Source of the DNA: Aeromonas enteropelogenes
Lineage (GTDB): Bacteria; Pseudomonadota; Gammaproteobacteria; Enterobacterales; Aeromonadaceae
Assembly (NCBI RefSeq): GCF_000819845.1
Contig: NZ_CDCG01000040.1
Location: 93,287-157,286 of the forward strand
Direction: 5' to 3'
Length of the DNA stretch: 64,000 nt
Notes under the pieces: model-generated
Database searches by the model: none
What the model was told of the DNA's origin: nothing
What the model saw: the letters and a program-made list of their open reading frames with translations, nothing else
In this document: positions 8,456 to 16,295 of the stretch, piece after piece
Numbering within the stretch: the stretch's first letter is position 1
Layout: each line of letters starts with the position of its first letter
Made by a program: the position numbers and the translations under genes

Positions 8456-10348
8456 TTAGGCCGCATCTTGCCCCGTGCTTGCCTGGGTGCGGGCCAGCAG
8501 CCCGTCCGGGTCATGGATCGCCTCCCGGATCTTGGTGTCGATCACCTCGATATCCTTGAAGCGCTCGCGGTACTTGATGGCCACGTCGTGGGCCAGGATG
8601 ACGCAGCGGGCGTTGGCCACATCTTTGGCGGTGATGCGGTTGATGATGCCATTGGCGCCCTGGGTCTCCACCTTGAGCTTGATCCCCGCCCTGGCGGCTG
8701 CCTTCTGCAGGCTCTTGGCGGCGAGGAAGGTGTGGGCCACGCCGGAGGGGCAGGCGGTGATGGCGAGTACGTCCGCTTCACCTTCCGCCTCGATGGCCTG
8801 GTAGTCATCTGCTGTGCTCGTTTCCTCTTCCTCCTCGGTCACCGGCTTTTTCAGCAGGTTGACTATGATGGCGGTGGTCAGGGCGCCGAGCAGGGTACCG
8901 ACGATATAGCCTATCTTGCCCTCGACCACCGGCAGTACGATCCATCCCCCCCAGGGGGCATGGTTGATGCTGTTCATCATGAAGCCGGTGACGTTGCCGA
9001 CTATGCCCCCTGCGACGATGGCCGGAATGACCCGCACCGGATCGGCGGCGGCGAACGGAATGGCCCCCTCGCTGATGCCGATCATCCCCATGATGGCCGC
9101 CGCCTTGCCCGATTCACGCTCCTCTTTCTTGTATCTTTTCGGGGACATCAGGGTGGCCAATGCCATGCCGAGTGGCGGCACGCAGATGGCGATACCGACG
9201 CCGCCCATCAGCCAGGGCTGGGTATCGACCTGGGTCTGGGCGAACAGGGTCGCCACCTTGTTGACCGGGCCGCCCATGTCAAAGGCGGTCATGCCCCCCA
9301 AAATGGTGCCCAGCATCACCTTGCCGGAGCCCGCCATGCCGGAGAGCCACTGGTTCATCGATTCCATCATGGCGGCAATCGGTGCACCAATTACCCACAT
9401 GACGATGCCGCACACCAGGAAGGTGCCGATCAGCGGATAGATAAAGATGGAGCCGAGGGAACTCATGGAGTCAGGCAGCTTTATCCGCTTGAGCTGGTTG
9501 ACCACAAAGCCGGCGATAAAGCCCACCAGAATGGCCCCAAGAAAACCGGTCTGATAGTGCTGTACCGCCACCCAGGAGCCGATCATGCCAGGGGCCAGGC
9601 CCGGTTTGTCGGCCAACGAATAGGCGATATAGCCACCGAGCACGGCAGTAAAGAGAGTGAGTCCGGCGATCCCCATGGTCGCCATGTCCTTGAGAAAACC
9701 TGTCTCTGGCACGGCGCCCTTGCCGCTCATCATCACGGAGAGCGACAGCAGCACGCCCCCCGCCACGATGAAGGGGATCATGTGGGAGGTACCAAACAGC
9801 AGGTGCTGTTTCAGGGTCGCGAGCCGCTCCTTGAAGCCACGCTCCCTGGCAGGTTCTTCTTCTTCGGTGGGGAGGGCCGCCTTGGCGGGTTGCGCCGCGC
9901 AGGATCCTGCCGAGAGCAGCGACAGCACCTCATCGACTTTGGTGGCTGCCTTCATCTGCTCGATAAAACCCGGCGCCAGCAGGCGGGTGGAGAGCTCGGC
10001 CAACACCTCGATATGGTGGTTGGCCCCGCCCTCGGGGGAGGCGATCATGAAAAACAGCTGGGCGGGCTGGCCATCTTCGGAGCCGTATTCGATCCCCTGC
10101 TGGCTGATCCCGATGGCAATGGCCGGGCGGTGCACCGCGCTGCTCTTGGCATGGGGCAGGGCCACACCCTGCTCGAAGCCGGTGCAGTCAAGCTGCTCCC
10201 GGGCCCAGAGATCGCTGATAAATTGCTGCCGATCCGACACGGCGCCATCGCGCACCAGCAGCTCGGCCATCTCGTCAAACAGGGCCTCCTTGCTGGTAGC
10301 CCGCAATGCCAGGCAGATGAGTCCGTCATTAGTCATGGTGGGTAACAT
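8456..10348 (-). CDS. PTS fructose-family permease, EIIA-EIIC-EIIB fusion
   Basis: A 630-residue single-chain sugar permease of the fructose/mannitol PTS superfamily. Residues about 5-150 are a fructose-type EIIA with the phosphorylatable His in GVALPHAKS (His66). The middle holds the multi-spanning EIIC domain (from HMIPFIVAGG, with GGPVNKVA and ISEGAIPFAA). The C-terminus is an EIIB with phosphocysteine motif ITACPSGVAHTFLAA. Sugar is likely fructose or a mannosyl compound; the nearby GH92 mannosidase and ManA make a mannose-related substrate possible, which is inference. The ATG at 10348 has AAGGAGAG six bases upstream and is preferred to one at 10378 without a ribosome-binding site. Confidence 0.88.
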   Translation of the reverse strand: MLPTMTNDGLICLALRATSKEALFDEMAELLVRDGAVSDRQQFISDLWAREQLDCTGFEQGVALPHAKSSAVHRPAIAIGISQQGIEYGSEDGQPAQLFFMIASPEGGANHHIEVLAELSTRLLAPGFIEQMKAATKVDEVLSLLSAGSCAAQPAKAALPTEEEEPARERGFKERLATLKQHLLFGTSHMIPFIVAGGVLLSLSVMMSGKGAVPETGFLKDMATMGIAGLTLFTAVLGGYIAYSLADKPGLAPGMIGSWVAVQHYQTGFLGAILVGFIAGFVVNQLKRIKLPDSMSSLGSIFIYPLIGTFLVCGIVMWVIGAPIAAMMESMNQWLSGMAGSGKVMLGTILGGMTAFDMGGPVNKVATLFAQTQVDTQPWLMGGVGIAICVPPLGMALATLMSPKRYKKEERESGKAAAIMGMIGISEGAIPFAAADPVRVIPAIVAGGIVGNVTGFMMNSINHAPWGGWIVLPVVEGKIGYIVGTLLGALTTAIIVNLLKKPVTEEEEETSTADDYQAIEAEGEADVLAITACPSGVAHTFLAAKSLQKAAARAGIKLKVETQGANGIINRITAKDVANARCVILAHDVAIKYRERFKDIEVIDTKIREAIHDPDGLLARTQASTGQDAA

Positions 10349-10869
10349 TTCACTCTCCTTGCTCTTCCCGAGCGTCATGAGGTGGGGTCAGTTGTCCCGA
10401 ATATTGTTCTCCCCTTGCCGGCCTGCCGAAATCGGACAAATGTGCAGTTCACTGGATTTTTGTGCGCCATGCCCCACCCTGTGACCCTGCTCGCACTTTT
10501 TTTGCACCGGTTAATGTTCATTTATCTTAATTAATTGCATTTAAAAACAGATAGTTGAAGGCAGATTCTATAGATAGGGAATCAACTGCTGAGCAATGAT
10601 TCAATTGGGATAAAAAACTGGGATGGAGAATTGTGTGATGGCCAAGGCGTGAGCGAAATGTGAGCGGATAGACAGAAATAGGCGACAGCCGTGAGTGAGC
10701 CAAGTGGGGCTCATATGGAAAATAAAACAAAATTTTAGATTGGTTTTACCACAATCAATCGTTTATTTCGTTGGGCAGTTGCGCGATTCCGGATGTCAGA
10801 ATAGGGGAGAGCAGGTTGGCCAAGTGCCGTCAGCCAGTGTGTAACTCTATGAATGAAGGAGACATTCTG
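10349..10869. promoter_or_regulatory. Long AT-rich gap between PTS gene and a small gene
   Basis: About 520 bases with no convincing gene. It must hold the promoter of the PTS gene and of the small plus-strand gene at 10870. I see a CRP-half-site-like TGTGAGCGGATA at 10659-10670 and an imperfect dyad GATTG-N9-CAATC near 10738-10756, neither good enough to name. The composition is clearly more AT-rich than coding DNA nearby. Confidence 0.4.
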
Positions 10870-11019
10870 ATGGAAAAACTAGACCAAGAGATCGACACCA
10901 TGCGTCAGGAGCTGGAGCTGCAGGGTCTGAAACAGGCCCATGACAAGTGGCAAGCCCGGGTCGATGAACTGGAGCGCATCCGCTCCTCTGAGCCTCACTC
11001 TGAAGAGGCCGAGTATTAG
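10870..11019 (+). CDS. Small 49-residue coiled-coil protein
   Basis: A short, highly charged protein (MEKLDQEIDTMRQELELQGL at the start, then QAHDKWQARVDELERI) predicted to be almost wholly helical with heptad-like Leu/Ile spacing. The ATG at 10870 has GAAGGAGA eight bases upstream, a much better start than the in-frame upstream ATGs at 10771 and 10849. A strong terminator follows at 11080. I do not recognise a family; a role as a small regulator or partner protein is possible but unproven. Confidence 0.55.
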   Translation: MEKLDQEIDTMRQELELQGLKQAHDKWQARVDELERIRSSEPHSEEAEY

Positions 11020-11079
11020 CCCGCTCTGATGGTCGCAGTTCGTTTTTCTGACATAGAGAAAGGATCGCCAGAATAACCC

Positions 11080-11110
11080 AACCCCCACCGCCCAGCGGGC
11101 CGTGGGGGTT
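11080..11110. terminator. Terminator shared by two convergent small genes
   Basis: AACCCCCAC pairs with GTGGGGGTT, extended inside by CGCCC/GGGC pairs. It sits between the convergent stop codons at 11019 and 11113. Confidence 0.75.
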
Positions 11111-11112
11111 AA

Positions 11113-11619
11113 TTATTGCGGCCCGGCACCGTTTTGTGCCTGCCACTGCTGCAGGCGCCGTTTCAGTGAACCCTCGCCCGGGCTGATAAAATCATCCAGC
11201 AGAAAACAGCGGCGATCGCCGGCAGTTTTAAATTGAAAAGTGACGGCTCGTGGCTCTTGCCGGGCCTCCGAGAGCATAAAGCGATAATCCATGCTGACCG
11301 AGACGATGCCATCCTGCTGGCCAGCCAGGCGGAAGGTGATGGGCCCGGTGACCTCGCCATCTTGCGCACTGATCCAGGGATCGGCATCGATGGCGCACAC
11401 TTCCCCTTCGCCATTACACTTGGCTTCCTCGCTCAGCACGGCAAAAAATGCTGGGGTCAGCAGCGCTTTCACCTTTGCCGGTTCTGCGTAATAGAAATCT
11501 CTGTGTTCACTCCAAAAAGCCTTGGCCAGCTTGACCGCGGCTGAATTGTCACAGGCGGCGTAACCTGGGCCAGTAAATAAGGCCAAAAATAAAATAACGA
11601 ACCCAGGATGTAGTTTCAT
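11113..11619 (-). CDS. Periplasmic protein of unknown function, DUF3828-like
   Basis: A 168-residue protein with a signal peptide (MKLHPGFVILFLALFTGPG, cleavage near YAA, residue 22). The mature part has four cysteines (CDN, KCNGEGEVC, RRCFLL) that could pair in the periplasm, a DPWISAQDGEVTGP segment and a C-terminal charged helix. The pattern of an alpha-helical start followed by beta strands recalls small NTF2-like or DUF3828 proteins, but I cannot confirm the family. The ribosome-binding site is formed by the last AGG of a pentanucleotide repeat array directly upstream (11629-11658), so translation may vary with repeat number or its structure. Confidence 0.65.
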   Translation of the reverse strand: MKLHPGFVILFLALFTGPGYAACDNSAAVKLAKAFWSEHRDFYYAEPAKVKALLTPAFFAVLSEEAKCNGEGEVCAIDADPWISAQDGEVTGPITFRLAGQQDGIVSVSMDYRFMLSEARQEPRAVTFQFKTAGDRRCFLLDDFISPGEGSLKRRLQQWQAQNGAGPQ

Positions 11620-11628
11620 ATCGTTTTT

Positions 11629-11658
11629 CCTAACCTAACCTAACCTAACCTGACCTGA
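11629..11658. repeat. Pentanucleotide tandem repeat in a translation start region
   Basis: Six 5-base units on the plus strand: CCTAA four times, then CCTGA twice. On the minus strand this reads AGGTC/AGGTT units ending nine bases before the ATG at 11619, so the last unit supplies the Shine-Dalgarno AGG and the repeat offers several alternative AGG sites. Confidence 0.9.
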
Positions 11659-11865
11659 TTTGTGTAGATAAGTGGATTGTTATTTATTAATTTTTTTAAA
11701 TCAAGTGTCTTATTGATGCGGCTCGCTCTATCTAAAAAATATTGTAATCGATAGCATTGATAGCTTGGTGTGGGTATCGAAAAATAACATGTTGGATGAA
11801 TGATAAGTTAATGGTATGGGGCATTTTTTAATCGACCAAAGTATGTAAAACAATATAGTTATTTC

Positions 11866-12630
11866 CTATATTTTAGGTTTTCTAGCTACGACAAATCTCA
11901 CGTTGTTTCGTTTTGTGTGAGTGTCAGATTTTAGATTGAATAGTAGTTCATGACAGAAATCCGAATAGTCGTTACCTAGCATGGTTTTTAATCTTGCCAT
12001 TCTATTAAGTCTTGCAACCCAACTGTCAATGATTTCTTGTGATGCTGCACCATTGAAATTCAACTCGGGATCGGTCACATCATGATCAAGATAGATTGTT
12101 TCAAATCCAGCCTCTTGCAGTATATTTTGCATTCTCTCCCCAAAATTAAAGTCATAAGCACCATGCTTGTATGAATCAAGTTCAAAGTTCAGAACCTGAA
12201 GATGATATTTACTTGCTTGGGGAAGATTTCCTGAGATAAAGCAAGATATATCCAGAAGTGCAATCCAGCCATCATCATCAAGCAATGAATATAGGTAGGT
12301 TATAAAGTCAAGTGGATTACATAAATAAGACAGAGAAAAACTACTCCAAACGCCACTTATTCGACCAAGTTGAAATGCACTAAGACCTGAGAAGTCACAA
12401 CAGATGAACCTTTCATTAAAATTTTTGTCTGATTCGCAAACGTCGATAAAATCTTGGTTTATGTCAACACCAGTCACCCTATCAACGCGCAGGGAAAACA
12501 TTTTTGAAACATTTCCGACTGAGCAGCCAAGATCAAGTACTGAATCATCATGACGGTACGGTATGATATCAAGATAACGTTCCCAGTCTCTCCAGCATTG
12601 CTGTTTTTTATACTCCTGAAAAAGATCCAT
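11866..12630 (-). CDS. SAM-dependent methyltransferase, orphan
   Basis: A 254-residue class I methyltransferase. Motif I is VLDLGCSVGNVSKMF (about residues 34-48), followed by the acidic VTGVDINQDFIDVC that binds the SAM ribose, and a post-motif WIALLDISCF. The ATG at 12630 has AAGGAGAG at good spacing, whereas the longer start at 12708 does not. The gene is distinctly AT-rich compared with its neighbours and ends in an AT-rich gap, suggesting transfer from elsewhere. The substrate is unknown; small-molecule, lipid and protein methylases share this fold. No partner gene identifies a pathway. Confidence 0.75.
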   Translation of the reverse strand: MDLFQEYKKQQCWRDWERYLDIIPYRHDDSVLDLGCSVGNVSKMFSLRVDRVTGVDINQDFIDVCESDKNFNERFICCDFSGLSAFQLGRISGVWSSFSLSYLCNPLDFITYLYSLLDDDGWIALLDISCFISGNLPQASKYHLQVLNFELDSYKHGAYDFNFGERMQNILQEAGFETIYLDHDVTDPELNFNGAASQEIIDSWVARLNRMARLKTMLGNDYSDFCHELLFNLKSDTHTKRNNVRFVVARKPKI

Positions 12631-12782
12631 AGTGCTCTCCTTAATTTCTTTGAAGGCCGAGGCATTGCCTGGAAGATTATTTCCACATAATACGGCTGAT
12701 GGTTGCAAGAGGCGCGGTCTGCGCGGGGAAGACCATCAGATTGGCCCTCCACAAATATGATATGAAAGCGATTTATCGCCAG

Positions 12783-12804
12783 AAGGGGGGATTCTTCCCC
12801 CCTT
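12783..12804 (-). terminator. Inverted repeat after the GH92 gene
   Basis: AAGGGGGG pairs with CCCCCCTT around a six-base loop, ten bases past the GH92 stop. No clear T tract follows on the minus strand. Confidence 0.5.
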
Positions 12805-12813
12805 AAAACCGGA

Positions 12814-15492
12814 TCAACGGGATCCTTCGGGCATATCGCTTTCGTGCAGGAAGGTGCCGATGCCTTGTGCCGGTGGCAGATCTTCGGGTTGGGCTCCCCA
12901 CTCCTTGTTGGGGGTATCTCCCATCACAAATTCAAGCTCACCGCCATTCATGATGTCGTCATGGGTCAGGTAGGTGCGCGTGAATTCGCTGCCATTGAGT
13001 CGTGCCGACTGAATAAAGATATTGTCGCGGCTGACATTTTGCGCCTTGACTGTGAATCTCTTGCCATTGCCTACATCAATGGACGCCGTTTCGAACATGG
13101 GCGTCCCTATTTCGTAGATGCCGGACGATGCATTGACCGGGAAGAAACCCAGCGCACGGAACACGAACCAGGCTGACAGTGTGCCGAAGTCATCGTTGCC
13201 ACAAATACCGTCAGGGGTGTTTTTGTAACAGACGTTGGTTGTGTCGACGATGACGGCCTGGGTTTTCCAGGGTTGGCCAACATAGTTGTAGAGATAGGGC
13301 ACGTGGATATCCGGCTCGTTGCCCTGCACATGCTGACCCACATTGCCCGTATTGAAGATGGGGAACTGGTTGTCCGCGGCGTTGCGATCCGGGTAGGTGG
13401 TCCAGTATTCGTCCAGCCGCCTGACAAACAAGTCGCCACGTTTCGCCGAAGGGTCCTGCTTCTGGTCGAAGCGGGTCATCAGGTCGATCAGGCCTGAAAT
13501 ATCGTGCTGGACGCTGAACGAATATTGCCAGCCGTTGGACTCGGTAAATGCCCAGTTGAACATCTCCGGACGCCAGTTTTTGCCGACTTTCCGTCCCGTT
13601 TTCGGGTCTACCCAGTTGGCGTCAATAAAGTTGCCAGCATAATCGCGAGCCTTGAACCAGCCTTTGTATTGGCCACCAAAGTCAAATTGCGCTTGCCAGT
13701 TATTGGAGCGATCCGCGAACTCTTGATAACGAGGATCGTCTTCACCAAATACGGTCTTGACGGATTGGGCGATGGCCCAGTCGTTCATGGAGTACTCCAG
13801 CGAATAGGATGCAGTCCAGGAGTCTTTGAAGGGAGAATGGGCCGCCCAGGGGTCAGAGGGGGGTTGATCGTGAAGTTGGGCCGGTACATAGCCCTGCTCT
13901 TCGTACTCCTTGATCCACGCCACTCCCTGGCTGGTCGAAGCGCGCGCATCGGTCACCATGGCATTCACGAGGCGTTCCTTGATCTGCTGGCGCTCTGTAT
14001 CATTAAAACCAAGGTCAATCATGCGTTTATCAAGGGAGCCCTTGGATAAAACGTCATGGATGACAGGGGTCGAATGCATGCCCATCATCATGCCGGTCTC
14101 ATTGCCTTTGAGAGTCCATTCTGGCAAGCGCCCTTTACGCATGTTGCCCTCATCGTCGATCCACTCCTCTTCTGCATAGGAGAGCATGGAGAGGACGACA
14201 TCCGCGAGACGATCCGGTTCCAGGATGGAGGAGAGAGGTTGCACGGCGCGATAGGTGTCCCAGAGGGAGAAGGTGTCATAGCGGGTAAAGTCGGCTTTAC
14301 CGTCTCTGTTGGCATCGGCGGTACGAACTGACTCTTTCAGCGTCTCGGCCAGCTTTCCGTCTTGGGTGCGGCCATCGGGATTTGCGCTGCTTCCCTGATG
14401 CACCTGGCGGTAGCGACCATCCAAATCGGAGTAGATAGTCTGGCCCAGGTAGGCATGATAGAGCGCCGTGTAGAAGGTCTGTTTGTACTCTTCATCACCG
14501 CTAACCCGGATTTTTCCCAGCTCGTTTTCCCATTTCCGGGTGGCGGCTTGCCGGACATCATCAAATGTCATGCCTGCCACTTTGGTCATGTTGAGCGAGG
14601 CGCCTGATTTGCCCTCCTTGCCTATTTCGACGCTGGAGAGGGCTACCTTGGCCTCAACGGTCAAGCCCGTCGTCGAGGTATCAAATTCCACATAGGCGCG
14701 GACAGGCTGATAATTTTCGATCGCCTCGTTGGCCATTTCCGTGGTGCTTTGCCTCGCGTCGATATAGCGATCCCGTTCTTTGTCGTAGTAAGCAAACCGG
14801 ATGTTTTTGATTGGCTGATTGAACTCCATCACGAAGAACTCTTTCTGGCTGGGGGCCCAGCCATAAGAGAAGCGATAGCCTTCGATGCGGTTATTCTCCT
14901 TGTCCCACTTCATCTCTGTTTCTGATGTGCCGTCGATAAAACTGACACCCAGGTTAATCACTATTTCGGATCTCTCATCGCGAGGGAAGGTATAACGATG
15001 GACACCGACGCGATCGCCTGCAGTCAATTCAGCCTTGATGCCGTAATCGAGCAGATCCACCTTGTAGTAGCCCGCCGTCGCCTGTTGATCCTTGTGACGA
15101 TAACGGGATGCTTCGAGATTGCCCCCCTTCTCTATCTTGTAATCGGATCGCGAGTTGATGGGCATCACCAGAATATCATTCAAGTCGGTGGCACCCGCCC
15201 CAGAGAGATGGGTATGAGAGAAACCGGCGATGCGTCTGTCGTGATAGTAATAGCCGGACGTATATTCCCAGCCAACAGCCCCATTATTCGGGGAGAGCTG
15301 GATCATGCCGTGAGGGGTGGTTGCGCCAGGATAGGTATTGCCGAGGTTACCCGTACCGATTAATGGATTGACGTAGCGGGTGACACCCGCGTCAGGAGGG
15401 CTGACAGGATCTTGCGTGTCCTCCTTGCATCCGGCAATGACCATCAACCCGGCGAGGGTCGTACAAGCGAGCAGGAGAGGAGCCTGTTTCAT
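12814..15492 (-). CDS. GH92 family alpha-mannosidase, lipoprotein
   Basis: An 892-residue glycoside hydrolase family 92 enzyme, a calcium-dependent exo-alpha-mannosidase family that trims alpha-1,2/1,3/1,6 mannose from N-glycans and mannans. The N-terminus is a lipoprotein signal with lipobox VIAGC (Cys22), so it is tethered to a membrane, probably facing the periplasm or surface. Family motifs are plain: RYVNPLIGTGNLGNTYPGAT, FSHTHLSGAG, GNEPDIHVPYLYNYVGQPW and ICGNDDFGTLSAWFVFRALG. Upstream are a palindrome and a CRP-like site, fitting catabolite control. ManA lies next in the same direction, so released mannose can enter glycolysis once phosphorylated. Confidence 0.93.
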   Translation of the reverse strand: MKQAPLLLACTTLAGLMVIAGCKEDTQDPVSPPDAGVTRYVNPLIGTGNLGNTYPGATTPHGMIQLSPNNGAVGWEYTSGYYYHDRRIAGFSHTHLSGAGATDLNDILVMPINSRSDYKIEKGGNLEASRYRHKDQQATAGYYKVDLLDYGIKAELTAGDRVGVHRYTFPRDERSEIVINLGVSFIDGTSETEMKWDKENNRIEGYRFSYGWAPSQKEFFVMEFNQPIKNIRFAYYDKERDRYIDARQSTTEMANEAIENYQPVRAYVEFDTSTTGLTVEAKVALSSVEIGKEGKSGASLNMTKVAGMTFDDVRQAATRKWENELGKIRVSGDEEYKQTFYTALYHAYLGQTIYSDLDGRYRQVHQGSSANPDGRTQDGKLAETLKESVRTADANRDGKADFTRYDTFSLWDTYRAVQPLSSILEPDRLADVVLSMLSYAEEEWIDDEGNMRKGRLPEWTLKGNETGMMMGMHSTPVIHDVLSKGSLDKRMIDLGFNDTERQQIKERLVNAMVTDARASTSQGVAWIKEYEEQGYVPAQLHDQPPSDPWAAHSPFKDSWTASYSLEYSMNDWAIAQSVKTVFGEDDPRYQEFADRSNNWQAQFDFGGQYKGWFKARDYAGNFIDANWVDPKTGRKVGKNWRPEMFNWAFTESNGWQYSFSVQHDISGLIDLMTRFDQKQDPSAKRGDLFVRRLDEYWTTYPDRNAADNQFPIFNTGNVGQHVQGNEPDIHVPYLYNYVGQPWKTQAVIVDTTNVCYKNTPDGICGNDDFGTLSAWFVFRALGFFPVNASSGIYEIGTPMFETASIDVGNGKRFTVKAQNVSRDNIFIQSARLNGSEFTRTYLTHDDIMNGGELEFVMGDTPNKEWGAQPEDLPPAQGIGTFLHESDMPEGSR

Positions 15493-15540
15493 AATAAACT
15501 CCGTTATATTGTGATTGGTGTGTGATGGAAAATAGGGGGG

Positions 15541-15556
15541 CTGAAAACTTTTTCAG
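15541..15556. promoter_or_regulatory. Perfect 7-bp palindrome upstream of the mannosidase gene
   Basis: CTGAAAA-CT-TTTTCAG, about 49 bases upstream of the GH92 start. Its size and position suit a dimeric repressor or activator site; no protein can be assigned from sequence alone. Confidence 0.4.
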
Positions 15557-15588
15557 ATGCAGGGTATAGGAGTCAGATAGTATTTGGT

Positions 15589-15604
15589 TGCGAGTAGGAT
15601 CACA
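15589..15604. promoter_or_regulatory. Candidate CRP-cAMP site for the mannosidase gene
   Basis: TGCGA-N6-TCACA matches nine of ten core positions of the CRP consensus TGTGA-N6-TCACA. It lies about 97 bases before the GH92 ATG, a usual class I distance. Confidence 0.4.
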
Positions 15605-16234
15605 CTCTATTTAAAACAAATAAAGGTGTAATCTATGTCTTTGATTATCGCATCTAGTCATTATTATCACAATAACTACAAATATTGGTTTTAATGCGAC
15701 AAATGGATAGAGAGGGTTTTTCATGTAATTGCAGTGTGCAGCTATATACTTCTTCCTTTTGTGTGGAATTCTTATATTGATATTTTTATCATTTTTTTGA
15801 TATAACACATTGTTTTATATTGATTTTTAATAGATGGATATATTAATTTATGAGTTTTTTTGAGAGTTATATTGGACGGGGTCTTATTCTGATTGGAAAT
15901 AATTAAATGTCTCATGCTGTCGATACGTTGAAGTCGAAAGCGTGAGCCAGCTCTTACAATGATGCGGCAGGAATAATATGGATTAACAGGAGCTGTCTGT
16001 TATTAACTAACGTATTATTTTAGGTCGCAGCCATGGATAGGGTCATCATTAGATGTCGCTTGGCAAAAACGGCGATATCCCGGTTCAAAACGCTGACAGT
16101 TAATGGCCGCTGGTTGATCCAGAAAATAGTCCCGGCAGTATCTAAACATGGGTCAAAAGACGCCCCTCCTGTGTGGTCGATGGGGCGAGGGCATATCAGT
16201 TAAGTCAGGTGAGCAGTAACGCAGAGAACAACAG
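15605..16234. other. AT-rich intergenic stretch, no convincing gene
   Basis: About 630 bases between the mannosidase control region and the manA terminator. It is very AT-rich up to about 16020. A 56-codon plus-strand reading frame (16033-16203) starts after a weak AGG but resembles nothing I know, and I do not call it. Confidence 0.5.
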
Positions 16235-16259
16235 CAAGGGCCATCCATGATGGCCCTTG
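16235..16259 (-). terminator. Terminator downstream of manA
   Basis: CAAGGGCCAT pairs perfectly with ATGGCCCTTG around a five-base loop, about 37 bases past the manA stop. The minus-strand tail is T-rich (TGTTGTTCT). Confidence 0.65.
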
Positions 16260-16295
16260 TGCGTGTATCGGCTCTTGAACTCGCCGGTTCGTGCC

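Noticed and set aside
10659-10670. TGTGAGCGGATA, resembling half of the lac operator or a CRP site
   Set aside because: The second half-site (AGACA) is poor, and there is no lac-type gene; treated as chance.
10527-10730. 67-codon minus-strand frame upstream of the PTS gene
   Set aside because: No ribosome-binding site, unlikely residue composition and AT-rich regulatory surroundings.
16033-16203. 56-codon plus-strand frame after a weak AGG
   Set aside because: No recognisable family, weak ribosome-binding site and no terminator of its own; the region is a long intergenic stretch.
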